A stretch of 64,000 nt of DNA from Planctomycetaceae bacterium (GTDB taxonomy: Bacteria; Planctomycetota; Planctomycetia; Planctomycetales; Planctomycetaceae), in contig JAHBXV010000024.1 in the NCBI GenBank assembly GCA_019636285.1, positions 1 through 64,000 of the forward strand. Direction: 5' to 3'. The notes under the pieces were generated by a model. That model had not been told where the DNA came from. It saw only the letters and a list, made by a program, of their open reading frames with translations, and ran no database searches. Below, in pieces: positions 1 to 7,173 of this stretch. Position 1 is the first letter of the stretch. Each line of letters begins with the position of its first letter. The position numbers and the translations under genes were made by a program.

Positions 1-87
1 GGCAAGCTCTTCGACCGCGTCCTGGAGACGTTCGGCCGAGGTGTCGCGGGATGAAACGGCTGATGATGCGGTGCCAAGGCGAGGCAT
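1..87 (-). CDS. N-terminal fragment of an unknown protein, cut by window edge
   Basis: An ATG on the minus strand at 87 opens a frame of 29 codons that runs off the left edge without a stop (MPRLGTASSAVSSRDTSAER and onward). The second half looks like an amphipathic helix (AERLQDAVEELA). I recognise no family, and the fragment is too short to exclude a chance frame. It would be transcribed away from the toxin-antitoxin pair to its right. Confidence 0.25.
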   Translation of the reverse strand, partial: MPRLGTASSAVSSRDTSAERLQDAVEELA

Positions 88-183
88 GCCGGGGCAGCAT
101 AGCGCACTGGTAAGACCTTGTCTCGCAGAGACGGGGGTGAAGGGGCTCGTCACGAACGGGACGACTGTCTTCGAATGGGAGCG

Positions 184-555
184 TTACGCAATGGCGAGGG
201 CGGCTTTGAGGCAGTCGTTGACCTGCAACATCAGCGCGTCGGATAGCCGACCGATGGTCCGGTCGAGCCGGTCTTCGCGCAGCGTCGCCAAGTTGAGGCA
301 CGAAACGACCGAGTCGTGCAAGAGCCCGGACTGCTGCCCATCCGGCGTGGACAGATCGATCAGCAGGTGGGCGGCGTCATTGGCCCGCGCGAGGTTGCTG
401 GTGATCTGGGCGACGATCGTATTGCGGATGCTCTGGTTGTAAACATCGCTTTGCAGCACCAGCACCGGCCGACGGCTGCCGCCGGTTCCGGCCGCGAACG
501 GATAGAACGCCAAGGCGATGTCACCGCGGCGCAGCATCGGGCTTCCGGGATTCAT
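184..555 (-). CDS. MazF/PemK-family endoribonuclease toxin
   Basis: A 123-residue protein with the PemK/MazF pattern: LRRGDIALAFYPF near the N terminus, SRRPVLVLQSDVYN, then a TIVAQITSN strand and the SVVSCLNLATL segment. The family cleaves mRNA sequence-specifically in the cytoplasm and is held inactive by a cognate antitoxin. The length is typical. The ATG at 555 overlaps the 3' end of the upstream antitoxin by 35 bp; an internal ATG at 537 (MLRRGD) is an alternative start. It forms a two-gene module with the gene at 521-787 and probably stabilises the element. The family call is firm; the RNA target cannot be read from sequence. Confidence 0.85.
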   Translation of the reverse strand: MNPGSPMLRRGDIALAFYPFAAGTGGSRRPVLVLQSDVYNQSIRNTIVAQITSNLARANDAAHLLIDLSTPDGQQSGLLHDSVVSCLNLATLREDRLDRTIGRLSDALMLQVNDCLKAALAIA

Positions 556-787
556 AATCGTCGTAATCGGCCATCTGCGGATGGCTCCAACCTTCGCGCA
601 TTACTTCATCGAGTGCCGGGTAAGCCTCGGGCGGATTGAATTCGGGGAGCAGCTTGCGGATCTGTTCGAACACATCGGCTCGCAAGACCACACACTCAAT
701 CTGGGTGGCCATTTCGGTCACGGAGACCGGCTGCCCTTGTTGCAAAGCCTGGCGATGCTCGGTGCTGAGATGGAGGGATTCGGACAT
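521..787 (-). CDS. Antitoxin partner of the MazF-like toxin
   Basis: An 88-residue acidic protein beginning MSESLHLSTEHRQAL. I chose the ATG at 787 over the GTG at 826 because the compact reading starts there. It is immediately upstream of, and overlaps, the MazF-like toxin gene, the usual antitoxin-first order. The C-terminal part (PALDEVMREGWSHPQMADYD) is acidic and probably wraps the toxin. I do not recognise a named DNA-binding fold at its N terminus, so the assignment rests mainly on size, charge and gene order. Confidence 0.7.
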   Translation of the reverse strand: MSESLHLSTEHRQALQQGQPVSVTEMATQIECVVLRADVFEQIRKLLPEFNPPEAYPALDEVMREGWSHPQMADYDDYESRKPDAAPR

Positions 788-859
788 GCCTCTATTCTCC
801 CATCGAATGGCTCTGCATGCAACCACTTCTCGGGGATCGCCATTCTCGGCCCAAAAACG

Positions 860-1141
860 TCATTTCTCGGAACTCTTTCCAGGAAATGACCGGGTCAAAT
901 CGGCCCGCGTCCGGACGATCGGATCGATCGATTCGATTTCTGGGGCGCTCAAGCCGTCATAGACATTGGTCCAATCGTCGAGAGACTGGGCAGGCTGGCG
1001 CGAAGCTGATGTGGAGCCCAATTCGAGAACACTGATAATCAGTCGCTGCTGGGTTGTCAGTTCTCGTCGGACAATTTCCTCCAGCGCTCGGCGGTGCGAG
1101 GCGTCGAGGTCGGCGACGTCGATTTTCACTGTGGTCTCCAT
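860..1141 (-). CDS. Orphan antitoxin-like protein
   Basis: A 93-residue protein starting METTVKIDVADLDASHRRAL. The C-terminal half (DDWTNVYDGLSAPEIESIDP, then RTRADLTR) resembles small antitoxins that normally precede a PIN-domain (VapC-like) toxin. No PIN frame follows: the next 72 bp downstream on the same strand hold no start of such a gene before the MazF antitoxin begins. It may be a remnant, or an antitoxin acting in trans. The in-frame start at 1180 is less likely because the conserved-looking part begins at the ATG at 1141. Confidence 0.5.
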   Translation of the reverse strand: METTVKIDVADLDASHRRALEEIVRRELTTQQRLIISVLELGSTSASRQPAQSLDDWTNVYDGLSAPEIESIDPIVRTRADLTRSFPGKSSEK

Positions 1142-1262
1142 GACATCAGCATACCACCTGCGTAAACCAGACGCCGACAATTCCCTCTCCCGCTGGGATC
1201 AGGGCTGAAGTGGCCTCGCCCGTCGGCCAGAGCGAGGCCCCCTCACGCACTTCGTATGATGT

Positions 1263-1349
1263 TTATTTTTTCTTGTCGGACTCCGATTTTGTGGTGGTCT
1301 CCTGCTTGGGCTGTTTGGGGGAAGGCTTGTGTCCACTGCCGTTGGTCAT
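1263..1349 (-). CDS. Putative 28-residue Lys/Pro/Thr-rich small protein
   Basis: A short minus-strand frame from the ATG at 1349 encodes 28 residues (MTNGSGHKPSPKQPKQETTT, ending in a lysine cluster). A GGAG motif lies eight bases upstream of the ATG, a plausible ribosome binding site. It is divergent from the XRE regulator at 1461, with two perfect palindromes in the shared gap. The composition is strongly basic and disordered. I recognise no family. It could be a real small basic protein or a chance frame. Confidence 0.35.
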   Translation of the reverse strand: MTNGSGHKPSPKQPKQETTTKSESDKKK

Positions 1350-1380
1350 GGTCGTCTCCGTGCATAGAGGTTGCGGCGTG

Positions 1381-1413
1381 TTTCCCAAAACAGGAATTTC
1401 CTGTTTTGGGAAA
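1381..1413. promoter_or_regulatory. Perfect 33-bp palindrome in a divergent promoter gap
   Basis: Two 16-base arms (TTTCCCAAAACAGGAA and its exact reverse complement) flank one central T. The element ends 47 bp before the XRE gene start at 1461 and lies between it and the divergent small frame at 1349. It could be an operator for the adjacent HTH protein, or a strong hairpin. Confidence 0.6.
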
Positions 1414-1416
1414 ATG

Positions 1417-1432
1417 GTAGGCCGCGGCCTAC
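1417..1432. promoter_or_regulatory. Perfect 16-bp palindrome GTAGGCCGCGGCCTAC
   Basis: This self-complementary 16-mer lies 3 bp after the 33-bp palindrome and 28 bp before the XRE start. It may be a second operator, or part of a repetitive palindromic element. Confidence 0.5.
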
Positions 1433-1460
1433 GCTTCCGCAACCTCAAATTGGCGGCGGG

Positions 1461-1697
1461 ATGCAGAAGTCGCGTTACACCCAGAAGTATTCTCGAATGC
1501 TCGGAGCGCTCCGCGCCGCGCGGGTTGAAGCGGGTTTGACACAGACGGATGTCGCCAAACGCTTTGGAGCTCACGCTTCGTTCGTCTCGAAATGCGAGTC
1601 AGGCGAGCGCCGCATCGACGTGATCGAGTTATCCCTGTTCTGCCAGCTCTACAAGGTCACGGTGTCGGACTTCCTGCGTTCGATTGGGCTGGATTGA
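1461..1697 (+). CDS. XRE-family HTH transcriptional regulator
   Basis: A 78-residue single-domain Cro/CI-type regulator. The helix-turn-helix reads ALRAARVEAGLTQTDVAKRF then GAHASFVSKCESGERRIDVI, with the usual E-x-G-x-R after the recognition helix. I chose the ATG at 1461, preceded by a GGCGGCGGG stretch, over the longer frame from 1371, because the longer version would translate through the two palindromes. It probably binds those palindromes. Its 3' end overlaps the convergent membrane-protein gene by 41 bp. Confidence 0.85.
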   Translation: MQKSRYTQKYSRMLGALRAARVEAGLTQTDVAKRFGAHASFVSKCESGERRIDVIELSLFCQLYKVTVSDFLRSIGLD

Positions 1698-2244
1698 CCC
1701 CCTCGGGCGCGTGCCAAGGCACCGCTGCAGCATCGTGCAGCTGACTCAGACGCGTGTAGTATTTCCGCAGAGTGTCCCGCGACGCGGCGTAGAGCAACGT
1801 GACGATCAGCAACAGACCGAACGTTTCCAAGGCAAGTCCCGTCAGTGGCACGGCGAGCGCATACCTCCGAATGGCATAGGCGTAGAGAACGGCAATCAGA
1901 CTCCCGCTGTAGAACTGGTAATACCGGTACTGGTGCTCGACGACAGTGAGGAACAGCCCAGCTTGATCGTGAAATCGGGAAAAGTCCCAAACTGGGGGTT
2001 TGATCCCAGTCCGGTGATGCCATTGATCGACTAACAGCCACCGCCCAGCACTGATCAGCATCCCGGCCATCACTGATGCCACGGTCACATACAAGAAGCC
2101 GCTCACTGTGGGGGCGTCTGGAGAAGTATTTCCCAGCCATCCGGCGATCTGCGGCGAAACGATGCTGGATGCCCAGACCGTGACGAAGCCCGGAATGACG
2201 TAGGCAATCAGGAGGCCGAAATTGTCATTCGAAACGCTCTGCAT
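1657..2244 (-). CDS. Predicted membrane protein of unknown function
   Basis: About 195 residues from the ATG at 2244 (MQSVSNDNFGLLIAYVIPGF). Hydrophobic segments at about 10-30, 50-75, 120-135 and 140-165 suggest three or four membrane spans, with a Tyr-rich stretch (EHQYRYYQFYSGS) before the third. I recognise no family. It lies downstream of the coupling-ATPase gene on the same strand and may share its transcript, which would fit an accessory role in an envelope-associated transfer apparatus, but nothing in the sequence proves that. Confidence 0.6.
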   Translation of the reverse strand: MQSVSNDNFGLLIAYVIPGFVTVWASSIVSPQIAGWLGNTSPDAPTVSGFLYVTVASVMAGMLISAGRWLLVDQWHHRTGIKPPVWDFSRFHDQAGLFLTVVEHQYRYYQFYSGSLIAVLYAYAIRRYALAVPLTGLALETFGLLLIVTLLYAASRDTLRKYYTRLSQLHDAAAVPWHAPEGVNPAQSNAGSPTP

Positions 2245-2301
2245 AGTCCGATCGCAGAGTAGCATCCATTTCTCAGCGGCGCGAGTTCGAGCTTTACGCG
2301 A

Positions 2302-4536
2302 TCAGGCCGACGCTGCTGTAGTCCCCTGTGCAAACCGCCTCCGTGACACCCGCCGAACCAGCTCATTCCGGTCCTCCCCTACTGCCGGTGGCGGCAATGT
2401 CTGCAAAGAAAACGGGGAACTCGGCACTCCCCCATCTAGCAGCATCCGGACGTAACAGACATAGTTCGGCAGTCCCATCAGCCACGCCGGTGACAACTGC
2501 CCCGGAAACTTGCTGAATGCTGGTGCCAGCAGGTCCGCGTCTTCCGCTCCCACGCGGAACGCTACGAATGTTCCGCAGTTTCCCAGCACCGCCTGCCGTG
2601 TCGGTTCATCCAACTGTCGGGTCAGCTGGTGGCTCAAGACCAGATTCAGGCCATACTTCCGGGATTCCGAGAGCATGATCGCCGTCGACGGCGTCACCAG
2701 CGTCTGAAACTCATCCAGGAACAGACCATGGTCAAGACGCTGGTCATGACTCAGGTCAGCCCGGCTCAACGCGGCTTGCTCGATCGCCGTCAGCAGCAAG
2801 CTGCCGAGCAGCGTGGCGTTGTCCTGCCCGAGCTTCCCACGACTCAGGTTGATGACCAGGATCTGACCCCGGTCCATGACCTGCCTCAGGTCCAGTCCCG
2901 AGCGACGCGCGGTGACGATTTCGCGTAACCGGCTGTTCGTCAGGAACGGCAGCAGCTTGTTGGTCACCGATGACACCGCTTCGGTGCGGTACTGCGTATT
3001 CCACGACTGGAACTCGTGCTGCCAGAAGGAACGCACGATCTCATCCTCGATCCGCGGCACGACCTGATCCCGCACGCGTGCGTCGGTCAGCAACTGGACG
3101 ACATCCTGCAGAGTCCCCTGCCGCTCGATGACGGCGAACACCGCGAACCGCAACAGGTTCTCCAGCCGTGGTCCCCACGAGTCGTACAGTTTCCGAAACG
3201 CCGACACGACCCCGGACGCGACCTGATCCCGACGACCAGGGTCAGCACAGGCTAAGGGATTAAATGGGACGAGCCCATCCCCTGCCGGATCGAACACGAT
3301 CACGTCATTCGTGCGGTTCGGTGGCACCAATTGGAGCAACCCGTCCGCCAGATCACCGTGAACATCGACCATGGTCAGACCTTCCCCCTGGACCATGGCC
3401 TGAGCCATGAGGTTAATGAGCAACGTCGACTTGCCGGTACCCGTGGCCCCGACGACATAGACGTGCCGTCGACGGGCATCGCGGGCGATGGCCACCGGTC
3501 GCTGGTCATCCCGGAACCGGACGCGACCGAGAACGACCACTCCCCCACTCTCAACCGGCGACAACACGGTCGGCGGTTCCAGTTCGGTGAACTCGCTGGT
3601 CTGCAAGCCTTCGGCCGAGACGCTGGCCGTCGGCGGATGAAACAGCGTCGCCAGTTCGTCATGCGCCAACAAAAATCTCGGTGCCGGGACTCCCCTAACT
3701 CCATACCTCACCCGACGCCACCGAAGCCTGGCCAGCCGCTGTGACGAGAACACACCCAATGCGCCGATCAACTGCGACAGGCGGGCCTGAGCCTGGTCAG
3801 GATCACCGTTGGCACTGGTCACGGCTACGGTCAGTTGGACGTCAAACAGATGGCCGCCGACTTTGGCAGCCGCCGCCTGTAAATGCTCCTCACGCTCATG
3901 CAAGCGGCTCGCCGAGGTATCCAGGAGGCTATGGTCAGGAAGAGGGGAGTGGTAGGCCAGCCAACCGAGCCAGCCCGCTCGCCACCGTCCGCCGGGACGG
4001 CTCACGGTCCGGGAAAAGTAGTCCGCCAGCCGTGGGTGCCGACGAAAGAACCGGCGATCGAGGAGCTGGACCGCGTCGCGGGCCTGGGTCACCCGGCGAT
4101 CGCTGGCCGGGGTCACGACCAGTGCCAGACGCACGTCCAGACCTTGGTCGGGGCGGACCGCCCGCAACAGGCTGTCGATCGGGTCGGCGAAGTTCCGATT
4201 GAGCTGATCCTCGAATTGCGGATGCCGCAGTAGCGGAAACAGTTCGGGAACCAACTCGGCGGCCATGGTCCAGGTCGGACCGTCGACCGTAGTCTGGCCC
4301 CCGTTCTCGACCATGGTCAACGGACACTGGGGGTAGTTGGCAATCAGCGGGCCAGCCACACGCGCCGCGATCTCGTCGGCACAAGCAATCTGCAAGCCGA
4401 CTCGGCCATCCAGTGTGCCATACGCCAAAGTCACGCGCTGCCCCGGTTCCAGCGCCTGATGAATCGCCGCGAGGGCCTTCTCCATGTAGCGGGGACCGCG
4501 TTCGTTATCGGCCGGTGCGGTCCACAGCCACTGCAT
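2302..4536 (-). CDS. VirD4/TraG-like conjugative coupling ATPase
   Basis: A 744-residue protein. The first ~330 residues form a non-conserved N-terminal part. An ATPase core follows, with Walker A GATGTGKST near residue 370 and the MVDVHGDLADGLL segment typical of TraG/TraD/VirD4-type and HerA-like DNA-pumping ATPases. Later come VIVFDPAGDGLVPFNPLAC, LVINLSRGKLG and a Walker B-like HGLFLDEFQ, then the SHQLTRQLD stretch. Such proteins bring relaxosome DNA to a secretion channel. No clear N-terminal transmembrane helices are visible, unlike classical VirD4, so it may act with the neighbouring membrane protein. The gene follows the replication-relaxation gene on the same strand, supporting a DNA-mobilisation module. 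Confidence 0.8.
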   Translation of the reverse strand: MQWLWTAPADNERGPRYMEKALAAIHQALEPGQRVTLAYGTLDGRVGLQIACADEIAARVAGPLIANYPQCPLTMVENGGQTTVDGPTWTMAAELVPELFPLLRHPQFEDQLNRNFADPIDSLLRAVRPDQGLDVRLALVVTPASDRRVTQARDAVQLLDRRFFRRHPRLADYFSRTVSRPGGRWRAGWLGWLAYHSPLPDHSLLDTSASRLHEREEHLQAAAAKVGGHLFDVQLTVAVTSANGDPDQAQARLSQLIGALGVFSSQRLARLRWRRVRYGVRGVPAPRFLLAHDELATLFHPPTASVSAEGLQTSEFTELEPPTVLSPVESGGVVVLGRVRFRDDQRPVAIARDARRRHVYVVGATGTGKSTLLINLMAQAMVQGEGLTMVDVHGDLADGLLQLVPPNRTNDVIVFDPAGDGLVPFNPLACADPGRRDQVASGVVSAFRKLYDSWGPRLENLLRFAVFAVIERQGTLQDVVQLLTDARVRDQVVPRIEDEIVRSFWQHEFQSWNTQYRTEAVSSVTNKLLPFLTNSRLREIVTARRSGLDLRQVMDRGQILVINLSRGKLGQDNATLLGSLLLTAIEQAALSRADLSHDQRLDHGLFLDEFQTLVTPSTAIMLSESRKYGLNLVLSHQLTRQLDEPTRQAVLGNCGTFVAFRVGAEDADLLAPAFSKFPGQLSPAWLMGLPNYVCYVRMLLDGGVPSSPFSLQTLPPPAVGEDRNELVRRVSRRRFAQGTTAASA

Positions 4537-4719
4537 GTCGCCAGCGTAGCGCGTTGCTCTCCCACGGCAAAACCGCTCCGGTCAGTGTGTGCCCCCTGCT
4601 CGAAGCGGCTGCCCGCCCTGTCTCGGTCCTGCGGCCCGACCTCCTCGGCCGTCACGGCGAAGGGGCACGGGTTAATAGCCGTGCGGAGTCCGCAGTCGTA
4701 CGCAGGCGTGGGGGACAGG

Positions 4720-5628
4720 CTACCAGACGGCTCCGTCAGCCGGAATGGCCGGTGGCAACCGAACAGGGGATCGTAGCGCGTTCGACGAAGGATGCAGGTT
4801 GACCAGGGCCTGCCAGTGGCCGTGATGATCCAGGAAGAGGGGATTGGTCAGGGGCTCGGGATCGCCGAGATAGCTGTCCTGCGTGGCCGCATAGACCAGT
4901 CGCCGTGCCGAACCGCCGTTGATCCGGGCTGTTACCGCCAGCAGGTGATACGCGCGGGCCACGGACAACGTCAGAAACACCACCCGAAACCGCGGCCGCT
5001 CCCAGGCGCGGCCGCCTGCTTGCCAGTCCGTCATCAGTTGCGTCTGATACGCTTCGTAGGTCGTCAGCCGGTGCCGCAGACTGGATTCCCGTGGCGAATC
5101 GACTGTTTCTGTACTGCGATCGACTTCGAAGGCGACATTGAAGGCACGGCCGCTCGTCTTGAACCGGATGAAACAGTCGGGTTGAACCTGCGCGTCGCCG
5201 ACGGCAAACGTCAATTCGTTCTCACGGTAGAAACGCTCGATGACAATCCGGCGATCAAAGGCAGCACACATTGTCGTCACGATGACCTGAGCCAAGGCCA
5301 GCGTGTGCGCCAGCTGGCTCGGTGAGATCTCGGCAAAGTACGACCGGGGTGGGGGAGTAGCGTCTGCACCGAACAGGGCCTGAAACCCGGCCGGGGTCAG
5401 CTTGTAGTAGTTCTGCAGGCCCCCGCCGATGGTGGCGGTCGACCAGTGCCGCGTGAACCCCGCCCGTTCCAGGACCTGCAAGCGTTCTCGCAACCGGCGT
5501 TCGTCCGCAAATCCGCCGCCGTCAAAGCTGCGGCTCGCGGTCTGCAGCAAGGCCGTGGTGGCCGGCGTCCAGCTCAAAAGTTGCAACAGAGACAGATCGC
5601 GCGGCGACAGCTGCGGGGTGTTTGTCAT
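4720..5628 (-). CDS. Replication-relaxation family protein
   Basis: A 302-residue protein. The N-terminal ~100 residues look like a winged helix (SPRDLSLLQLLSWTPATTAL, then RLQVLERAGF and YYKLTPAGFQALFG). A region follows with ERFYRENEL, VQPDCFIRF and NVAFEVDRSTE, where the D...E-x-D pattern recalls a nuclease-like fold. This matches replication-relaxation (PF13814) proteins of plasmids and integrative elements, thought to take part in initiating DNA mobilisation or replication. It is divergent from the primase gene at 5670 across a 41-bp gap and is followed by the coupling ATPase. Confidence 0.75.
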   Translation of the reverse strand: MTNTPQLSPRDLSLLQLLSWTPATTALLQTASRSFDGGGFADERRLRERLQVLERAGFTRHWSTATIGGGLQNYYKLTPAGFQALFGADATPPPRSYFAEISPSQLAHTLALAQVIVTTMCAAFDRRIVIERFYRENELTFAVGDAQVQPDCFIRFKTSGRAFNVAFEVDRSTETVDSPRESSLRHRLTTYEAYQTQLMTDWQAGGRAWERPRFRVVFLTLSVARAYHLLAVTARINGGSARRLVYAATQDSYLGDPEPLTNPLFLDHHGHWQALVNLHPSSNALRSPVRLPPAIPADGAVW

Positions 5629-5669
5629 GAGGCGGCTGCGAGCGTAGCATTGCCGCGTTTCCTCCTGCC

Positions 5670-6875
5670 ATGAAACCGTCTTCGTACATCGACGTCGACA
5701 CGCTGCAGGCCCAGACCAGCTTCGCCGAGGCCGCCGACAAGTGCGGCTTCCCGCTCGATGTTCACGGCAGTGGCCAGGAAGTCCGCTTGGATTGCCTCTT
5801 CGGCTGCCTCGGCGATCATGCCGGGAAGCGGGAAATCGCAGTCAATACTGGCAATCCGCAGAAGGTGTTCTGCTGCCATGCCTACGGCTGCCAGTTCCGA
5901 GGGAATCTCTTAACGTTGATGCACGGGATGCTCACGGGTGCCAAGCCAACCGGCGACAAGCTGACCGGCGGCGAATTCAGCCGTGTCCGCAAGGTGCTCG
6001 CAGGGACTTCCGAGCCACAGCCGACACCCCAATCTCACGTCCAGCCAGCGCCCCAGGCACCCGCACTAGCCCCGCTTCGCAACGTCCCGCTGGCCGACAG
6101 CGACAACCCCAAAGCCCGCGACCTGGTCCACCTCCATGAGCGGCTGATCATGGACATCGCACACATGCCCCCCGCTGCCGCCAGCTACGTCCGCCGCCAC
6201 CCCTGCCTGGCTTCTCCCGAGTTGCTCCGCAAATGGTCTGTCGGCGTCCTGCCGACGGGCGGCGAAGACAAGCGCGGCTGGTCCCTGCGAGGCCACGTCG
6301 CCTATCCGATCCACAGCGAAGAGGGAAAACTCCTGGCCTGGATCGCCCGCGATCCCAACTTCGAGGAGAAAGAACGCGCGTTCCTGGCCTTACCGCCCGA
6401 CCAGCGCTCCCGCGAGAAACCACCGCACAAGCACAAAGTCCCGGCCGGCTTCCATCGCGGCTTGGAACTCTTCGGCCAACAGGCCAGCCGACTCCACGAA
6501 CCGGGCTACCGCGAGATCCTCGCCCACTGCGGCCCCATCATTGTCGAAGGCTTCAACGATGTCCTCGCCCTCGACCGGCTGGGCATCCCGGCCGTGGCCA
6601 TCATGTCGAACAAGATCACCGTCGAACAGGTCGACAAGATCGAACGCTGGTCAGGGCAACTGGCGAATGGACGGGTTTCGCTGTTGTTTGACGCCGACAA
6701 TGAGGGGGATACGGGGGCCAAGGAAACTCTGTGGCTGCTGGCACAGCGCGGTCTCGACGTTCGCGTGGGATGGAGCCGCAGCGACAACAATGCCCAAGGC
6801 GCCGATCGCCAGCCCGAACATCTGGGGCATGAGGCTTGGCATCAGGCGATTCGACCACGTCTCTGGCGCGGATAG
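5670..6875 (+). CDS. CHC2 zinc-finger / TOPRIM primase-like protein
   Basis: A 401-residue protein. Near residues 30-75 it has a zinc-finger-like segment with Cys/His residues (RLDCLFGCLGDHAGK, then FCCHAYGCQFRGNLLTLMHG). A Pro-rich linker follows at about 110-140. The C-terminal half has a TOPRIM domain: the IIVEGFNDVLALDRLGIPAV motif carries the conserved Glu, and LLFDADNEGDTGA the D-x-D pair. The family synthesises RNA primers. It is shorter than chromosomal DnaG and lacks a DnaB-binding tail, as expected for a plasmid or phage-type primase. It is divergent from the replication-relaxation gene. Confidence 0.85.
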   Translation: MKPSSYIDVDTLQAQTSFAEAADKCGFPLDVHGSGQEVRLDCLFGCLGDHAGKREIAVNTGNPQKVFCCHAYGCQFRGNLLTLMHGMLTGAKPTGDKLTGGEFSRVRKVLAGTSEPQPTPQSHVQPAPQAPALAPLRNVPLADSDNPKARDLVHLHERLIMDIAHMPPAAASYVRRHPCLASPELLRKWSVGVLPTGGEDKRGWSLRGHVAYPIHSEEGKLLAWIARDPNFEEKERAFLALPPDQRSREKPPHKHKVPAGFHRGLELFGQQASRLHEPGYREILAHCGPIIVEGFNDVLALDRLGIPAVAIMSNKITVEQVDKIERWSGQLANGRVSLLFDADNEGDTGAKETLWLLAQRGLDVRVGWSRSDNNAQGADRQPEHLGHEAWHQAIRPRLWRG

Positions 6876-7173
6876 CCGAGCGTCCGCCGCCGCCAGTGCG
6901 GGGACGCACCGGGTGCTTGGCCACCAAAGTGCCGCTAAAAAACGTCCGCGGAGTACCTCGGCAATCCTGACGGCGGTCAACTCACCAATCCCACTTGCCA
7001 CGCCAGTGATCACTCTTTACCTTTACAACGCTTTCGTGGGAACGGACAGTCAAACATGAAGCGACAGCTTATCCACAGCGGACTCCCATTCGAACTGATC
7101 CACTTTCAGCGGATCGAGTGCATTTCGGCGCCGTATTGTGTGATGCCTCCCCAAGGCCCGAAGGATCGCGGAA

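Noticed and set aside
1371-1460. Longer XRE start at 1371
   Set aside because: Would translate both palindromes; the compact HTH starts at 1461.
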